Positions 60,901 through 64,000 of a DNA stretch of 64,000 nt are shown here, one piece after another. The position numbers were made by a program, and so were the translations under genes. Under the pieces are notes generated by a model. It had not been told where the DNA came from. It saw nothing but the letters and a program-made list of their open reading frames with translations, and did no database searches. Origin of the DNA: Acidobacteriota bacterium (GTDB lineage Bacteria > Acidobacteriota > Blastocatellia > Pyrinomonadales > Pyrinomonadaceae). How positions within the stretch are numbered: position 1 is the stretch's first letter; the number at the start of each line of letters is the position of its first letter. Location: contig JADJWI010000003.1 in the NCBI GenBank assembly GCA_016716435.1, positions 1,116,001 through 1,180,000 of the forward strand, read 5' to 3'.

Positions 60901-61701
60901 ACCTTCGCGAAGTCGAACTACCATGGTGCGACGTTCTCGCTCCGGCAGCGGCTTGGGCAGACGTTGAGCTATGACATCAACTACACCTGGTCGAAGTCGA
61001 TGGACGACGTTTCAGGCCTTCAGACCGACGGTTCGTACGGCGGACAGTTCCTTCTGAACCCGCTTCGTCCGGAAGACAACTACTCGCTTTCGGACTTCGA
61101 CTCGCAGCATGTCGTCAATGCCAACTTCCTCTTCGATATTCCGATCGGACGCGGAAAAATGTTCTTCGGCGACATGAATTCGGTAGTTGACGCTATTGTC
61201 GGTGGTTGGTCGCTACGCGGTATTTACCGGTGGAACACCGGTCAGCCGCTATCGACGCCGTTCGACCAGGCCCAGTGGGCGACCAACTGGAACGTTCAAT
61301 CGAACGGAACCAGGATCGCTCCTTTCGAGATCGGCGTAGTTCGCAACACGCAGAATTACTTTGCCAATCCTCAGCAGGCTTTCAACTCTATCCGCAACGC
61401 TCGACCGGGCGAAACGGGTGAGCGGAATACCCTGCGGCTTCCGGGATATCAGACACTCGATATGGGTCTCCAGAAGAGCATAACGATGCCATGGAACGAG
61501 AAGCACAAATTCCAGTTCCGCTGGGAGGTCTTCAACGTAACGAATGTTCAGTACTTTGCGGTAACGAACGTCACACGTTCGAGCTACGGCCTTCCGCAGG
61601 ATCCTGAACTCGGTGACGCTCCTGGTGACTTTGGCCGAATCTTCGGCGGTACTCAAGGTAACCCGCGTCGAATGCAGTTCGGATTCCGTTATCAGTTCTA
61701 G
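57985..61701 (+). CDS. Oar-like TonB-dependent receptor with N-terminal regulatory domain
   Basis: 1238 aa. AGGAGG ribosome site 4 nt before the ATG. Signal peptide ending GAAFAQ. Carboxypeptidase-regulatory-like domain (about 33-115: VSGTVVDQTGAVVPGATVTI, GRFTFPGLAPATYRIEIEAS), plug domain (about 130-250: LPTDLRRVNNLLALQPGV, ANITLDGVDINDQ, QVSLVTKSGTNEFRGSAFWF), and a long beta-barrel ending in aromatic RMQFGFRYQF, the BamA-recognised C-terminus. This class is abundant in Acidobacteriota and is thought to import polysaccharide fragments or export large molecules. The ligand is unknown. Not in an operon; closed by a strong terminator. Confidence 0.9.
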   Translation: MKLSNMGFRAFRLVLSLGLFMAFAGAAFAQTGTSTVSGTVVDQTGAVVPGATVTISNPATGLTRSAVSASNGRFTFPGLAPATYRIEIEASGFKKLVKSDIQATVDSSSDYSLALEPGDVSVVVDVTANSIEAVINTQDATIGNNFVSEQITELPTDLRRVNNLLALQPGVTRDGYVAGGRSDQANITLDGVDINDQQTGGRAGGGDTDQGSALRATTESVEEFRITTVGANANQGRSSGAQVSLVTKSGTNEFRGSAFWFNRPTFGSANDFFNNLAGVERPSLARDVYGGSIGGPIKKDRLFFFYSYEGQYQKQEAPVNRVVPLAHLGSGELRFNGTGPSCNAGGQCVLQLAELNAIYNQVGINPIAVNVLGSAASRYASNNTIIGDGINTGGFLFNAPTTVKENTHIARFDWNPTDSQQIFFRGNYQWDNTAGVSAFPDTAATSLWSHPTGFVIGHNWTISPSMVNNFRYGFTRQAFSTQGDSSDNNISFRFVFAPVLYARTLTRITPVNNITDDFTWIKNNHTVQFGGNIRFIRNIRSTFASAYDAAVTNPSFYASSGAVVNQQITNAGYTIAGGSVASVQAAATALIGRYSQYSGNFTFDLDGNPLPSGTPSNRKFATEEYDAYIQDVWKVNRGLTLTMGLRYALSRPVYEKNGFQVVPATPLGDILERRARFAASGVANNELVNFVLGGPANNGPGFYSMDWNNWQPRIAAAWSPNFENKFLRAIFGKENDSVIRGGFGISNDYFGGQLAVSFDGLSTIGFTSNTTIAANTYNVTTNPAPLFTGFGQDIRALPGIPPPLQRFDTPADEAQRIETSLDSTIVSPQHYSWNVSWGRQLPKGLYFEASYIGRSARNLFGTRDVMALNNLVDPVSGMDWYTAAGMLHDLRAANTPILNVQAIPYFENLFDAVGLFGAPGTTSTQGVYNLIDRNGFDILDWTFVQLLIDDLGRNGQTNLFFHPQYAAFSAYGTFAKSNYHGATFSLRQRLGQTLSYDINYTWSKSMDDVSGLQTDGSYGGQFLLNPLRPEDNYSLSDFDSQHVVNANFLFDIPIGRGKMFFGDMNSVVDAIVGGWSLRGIYRWNTGQPLSTPFDQAQWATNWNVQSNGTRIAPFEIGVVRNTQNYFANPQQAFNSIRNARPGETGERNTLRLPGYQTLDMGLQKSITMPWNEKHKFQFRWEVFNVTNVQYFAVTNVTRSSYGLPQDPELGDAPGDFGRIFGGTQGNPRRMQFGFRYQF

Positions 61702-61731
61702 GCGTTTGGGCTCTTTTGGGTCCGAGCGATC

Positions 61732-61761
61732 AAAGGCCGGGAAGCTTGCTTCCCGGCCTTT
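61732..61761. terminator. strong terminator after the TonB-dependent receptor
   Basis: AAAGGCCGGGAAGC-TT-GCTTCCCGGCCTTT, perfect 14-bp stem (61732-61761), 30 bp after the stop. The TPR gene on the other strand ends 3 bp beyond, so it serves both. Confidence 0.92.
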
Positions 61762-61763
61762 CT

Positions 61764-62771
61764 CTATTTCGTCCCGTTTTGTTCGATATATTTTATAAGA
61801 CGCTGGCGATCAGGGTGATCCTTGACCTTCTCAAGAAATGCTCGATATTCGTCGGCCGCTCTTGGCTTTAGTCCGGCGGCATCATAAAGAGCGGCGAGCC
61901 GAAGATGGATGTTTGCCTTCGCTACGGGTGCCAATTCAATCGCTTTATTGAGAAAACTGACCGCGAGTGAACCGCGTTTGGTTTGGAGATAAGTTTCCCC
62001 GAGGTAATGATTCGCATCTGCCGAGTTTGGGTCAGCGGCAACCGCACGCTTTAGAAGCTCTTCTGCCTTTGCGAAATCCTTTTGGCCGAGAGCCATCGAG
62101 CCATAATTCGTCAGAGCCTTTTCATAGCCGGGCTTCAGGGCGATCGCCCGCTCAAATGCAGCGGTAGCGTCCTCGTATTTCTTCTGTGTCATCAGAACCG
62201 TTCCAAGCATCATGAACGCCTCGTGGTCCTTGTCATCTGCTTTTGTGATCTCCCCGAAGAGCTTAGCGGCCTCGTCAAGTTCGTTCTTTTTTATTTGTGA
62301 AAGGGCGTCGGAGAAAAACTTGTCATTGGCCGGGCTGCGTGTGTAACCATCACGAACCGATACGACGCCCGCCGGCTCATTGGCCGGGGCGCCATAAAGC
62401 GAACGCCAGTCGATGGTCACGTCCTGGCGAACCCGGTTACTAATACCTGACGAGATGACGGACCGCCCGGCTTCGCGACCGTCAACCTCAAAAACGAGGG
62501 TTTGACCGTTCCTCGGTGCCTGGAGAAAGTAGAAATAGTCGTTGCGGGTCTGGCGTTTATCGAGTTGAGCTCCGCCGCTGAAAAGATAGACCCAAACGGT
62601 CGGCTTCCTTTGGTCTCTCGGAAGGTTCGAGATCGTGACCTGGCCGTAAATAACCGGCTGCCCGATCGGGATAGGAAGTCCGGTGGCCTCGCTTACATCA
62701 TCGACCTGTGCGGACGCGAAAACCGTGAACAAAAGAACGCACAGGGCGGAAACAAATAACTTTGAGATCAT
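61764..62771 (-). CDS. exported TPR-repeat protein
   Basis: 335 aa. Signal peptide MISKLFVSALCVLLFTVFASAQ. An N-terminal beta domain (VIYGQVTISNLPRDQRKPTVWV) is followed by four to five TPR units (about 165-310: AFMMLGTVLMTQKKYEDATAAFERAIALKPGYEKALTNYGSMALGQKDFAKAEELLKRAV, split over several units). It is a probable periplasmic scaffold; the partner is unknown. Confidence 0.8.
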   Translation of the reverse strand: MISKLFVSALCVLLFTVFASAQVDDVSEATGLPIPIGQPVIYGQVTISNLPRDQRKPTVWVYLFSGGAQLDKRQTRNDYFYFLQAPRNGQTLVFEVDGREAGRSVISSGISNRVRQDVTIDWRSLYGAPANEPAGVVSVRDGYTRSPANDKFFSDALSQIKKNELDEAAKLFGEITKADDKDHEAFMMLGTVLMTQKKYEDATAAFERAIALKPGYEKALTNYGSMALGQKDFAKAEELLKRAVAADPNSADANHYLGETYLQTKRGSLAVSFLNKAIELAPVAKANIHLRLAALYDAAGLKPRAADEYRAFLEKVKDHPDRQRLIKYIEQNGTK

Positions 62772-62860
62772 AAAGGTAGACTCCTATTCTCGGAAGGTCT
62801 AAAAGGGGATAGACGGGATTCTTGAACAGAATCCGCAATTAGTCAAGCAATGGCGGGCTG

Positions 62861-63517
62861 TCAGCGGGCGGCGAAGGAATCGTTGCCGGTGATGTCGAGG
62901 AGGTGGCGGGTGTCGTTGATGGCGAGGACGCGGATGTTACGCCGCGGGCGGATCTCGAAGCGGTTGATGCCGCAATTTGAGGTGACGATCCAGGGTGTTC
63001 GCTGCGTCCGGCGGTTGATCGCACCCATCAGGTGGAGCGTCATGAAACAGATCGCACCCGTGTGGGAAAAGATAGCGACCCGCTCGCCTTCGTGCTGGCG
63101 AACTATATCCCAGAGCTTTTTCTTTGTACGGTCGAGGAGCTGCGAATAGCTCTCGCCTTTAGTGATAACGTGATGCACTTCGCGGTTGACGAGCGCATAA
63201 TAATCCCGCGGGTGATGTTCGCGGGACTCATCAAATGTCAGCCCTTCGAGGACCCCGACGTGCCGCTCGCGAAATGCTTCGGTCGGCCGTACTTCAAGAT
63301 CGGTGATGCGTGCCAGTTCCGATGCCGTCTCGACCGCACGGTGAAGATCGCTCGAATAGATCGCCGAGACGCCTTCATCAGCCAAATGCCGGGCGGTCGC
63401 CTCGGCCTGCCGCCTTCCAAGATCGGAAAGCGGAGTCGGGCCGTGTCCGCCGAAACGCCCTTCGGCATTTCCGGCAGATTGCCCATGTCTTATCAGGTAT
63501 AGCCTTGTGGTTGCCAC
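62861..63517 (-). CDS. histidine phosphatase (phosphoglycerate-mutase-like)
   Basis: 218 aa. LYLIRHGQSAGNAEGRFGGH carries the catalytic RHG His; IYSSDLHRAVETASELA, FRERHVGVLEGLTFDES (the acid-base Glu region) and VAIFSHTGAICFMTL (second catalytic His) complete the fold. It could be a phosphatase of the cobC/alpha-ribazole or sugar-phosphate type. The specificity is not visible. It lies 6 bp downstream of prfA on the same strand. Confidence 0.85.
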   Translation of the reverse strand: MATTRLYLIRHGQSAGNAEGRFGGHGPTPLSDLGRRQAEATARHLADEGVSAIYSSDLHRAVETASELARITDLEVRPTEAFRERHVGVLEGLTFDESREHHPRDYYALVNREVHHVITKGESYSQLLDRTKKKLWDIVRQHEGERVAIFSHTGAICFMTLHLMGAINRRTQRTPWIVTSNCGINRFEIRPRRNIRVLAINDTRHLLDITGNDSFAAR

Positions 63518-63523
63518 TTTGCT

Positions 63524-64000
63524 CTATCCAGTTGCTTCGGCCTTCAATTTTTCCGTTTGATAGTGAGTTCTGAGAGCCTCGACAAATTCGTCGATCTGCC
63601 CTTCCATCACAAGGTCGAGTTGGTAAACGGTCAGCCCGATGCGATGATCCGAAACGCGATTCTCTTTGAAATTGTACGTTCGGATCTTCTCCGAGCGGTC
63701 GCCGCTCCCGACCATCGATTTGCGTTCGGCGGAGAGCAGGGCCTGCTGCTTTTGCTCCTCCATCTCCTGAAGCCGTGCCCGCAGGACGCGCATCGCCTTT
63801 TCGCGGTTCTTTATCTGCGATTTTTCGTCCTGCATCGAAACGACGAGGCCGGTCGGCAAGTGCGTAAGCCGGACGGCGGAATAGGTCGTATTCACCGATT
63901 GCCCGCCCGGGCCCGAGGAACAGAACGTATCGACCCGAAGGTCGTTCGGGTTCACCTGAATATCAACTTCCTCGGCCTCGGGGAGAACGGCGACCGTCAC
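63524..64000 (-). CDS. prfA: peptide chain release factor 1, C-terminal part (5' end beyond window)
   Basis: 158 residues, frame open to the right window edge. GPGGQSVNTTYSAVRLTHLP contains the GGQ peptidyl-hydrolysis motif. NTT (not NRT) and GSGDRSEKIRTYNF with the DHRIGLTVYQLDLVMEG end favour RF1 over RF2. It terminates translation at UAA/UAG. The codon-recognition part lies outside the window. Confidence 0.92.
   Translation of the reverse strand: MTVAVLPEAEEVDIQVNPNDLRVDTFCSSGPGGQSVNTTYSAVRLTHLPTGLVVSMQDEKSQIKNREKAMRVLRARLQEMEEQKQQALLSAERKSMVGSGDRSEKIRTYNFKENRVSDHRIGLTVYQLDLVMEGQIDEFVEALRTHYQTEKLKAEATG

Overview
The window looks like a chromosomal segment of a Gram-negative Acidobacteriota, most likely class Blastocatellia (Pyrinomonadales-like). 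This is inferred from gene content, not from a marker-gene tree. The grounds are a large Oar-like TonB-dependent receptor with an N-terminal carboxypeptidase-regulatory domain, several secreted proteins with DGDGK-type FG-GAP/VCBS blades, LPS heptose genes, a futalosine-pathway menaquinone gene, and GC-rich codon use with many long antisense shadow frames.

Layout. 1-9.1 kb: a truncated S41 peptidase, a LolA-like secreted protein, a minus-strand run (glycerophosphodiesterase, methyltransferase, TlpA-type thioredoxin protein, glycine oxidase), NAD-type isocitrate dehydrogenase, and a galactose-oxidase-like copper-radical enzyme with all expected active-site residues. 9.2-15 kb: DoxX-like protein, Xaa-Pro aminopeptidase, a repeat-rich gap with an IS3-type transposase scrap, then a di-haem cytochrome c peroxidase fused to a six-blade FG-GAP domain. 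15-25 kb: acyl-CoA dehydrogenase behind a FadR-like operator, cupin, glycine-zipper protein, PolB-like exonuclease, HAS-barrel protein, solitary DNA methyltransferase, RsmE, and split heptose genes hldA/hldC. 24-34 kb: FG-GAP protein, subtilase, tRNA-His and tRNA-Arg, cmk, a second glycerophosphodiesterase, threonine aldolase, rpiB, and an HtrA-TPR fusion.

34-41 kb is the accessory region. It holds a possibly leaderless orphan gene, an IS200-type (RAYT-like) transposase flanked on both sides by two-hairpin REP units, a Vsr endonuclease cut off at a dispersed repeat, an unknown gene, an XRE regulator plus a PD-(D/E)XK/DUF2075 helicase (candidate defence module), and a 70-bp perfect direct repeat bracketing a beheaded glycine-zipper gene. 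41-47 kb: larB, ubiX, mqnD and a metzincin-like protease. The protease's FG-GAP tail and about 340 bp of downstream non-coding DNA are near-copies of the peroxidase locus about 32 kb away.

47-56.5 kb is a tightly packed minus-strand operon for a pilus-type chemosensory pathway: TPR/zinc-ribbon/receiver protein, CheW, two receptor-like proteins with atypical signalling tips, and a CheA-receiver hybrid. It has no CheR or CheB. 56.7-64 kb: a thioredoxin-reductase-like flavoprotein without its CxxC, the TonB-dependent receptor, a TPR protein, a histidine phosphatase, and the 3' part of prfA.

Functional threads are a secreted oxidase/protease repertoire sharing one C-terminal module, envelope biogenesis (heptose, receptor), menaquinone/UbiX metabolism, and surface sensing. 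The strongest candidates for something undescribed are the duplicated FG-GAP-plus-downstream cassette, the stop-codon-bearing dispersed repeat found at gene 3' ends, and the XRE-nuclease-helicase island.
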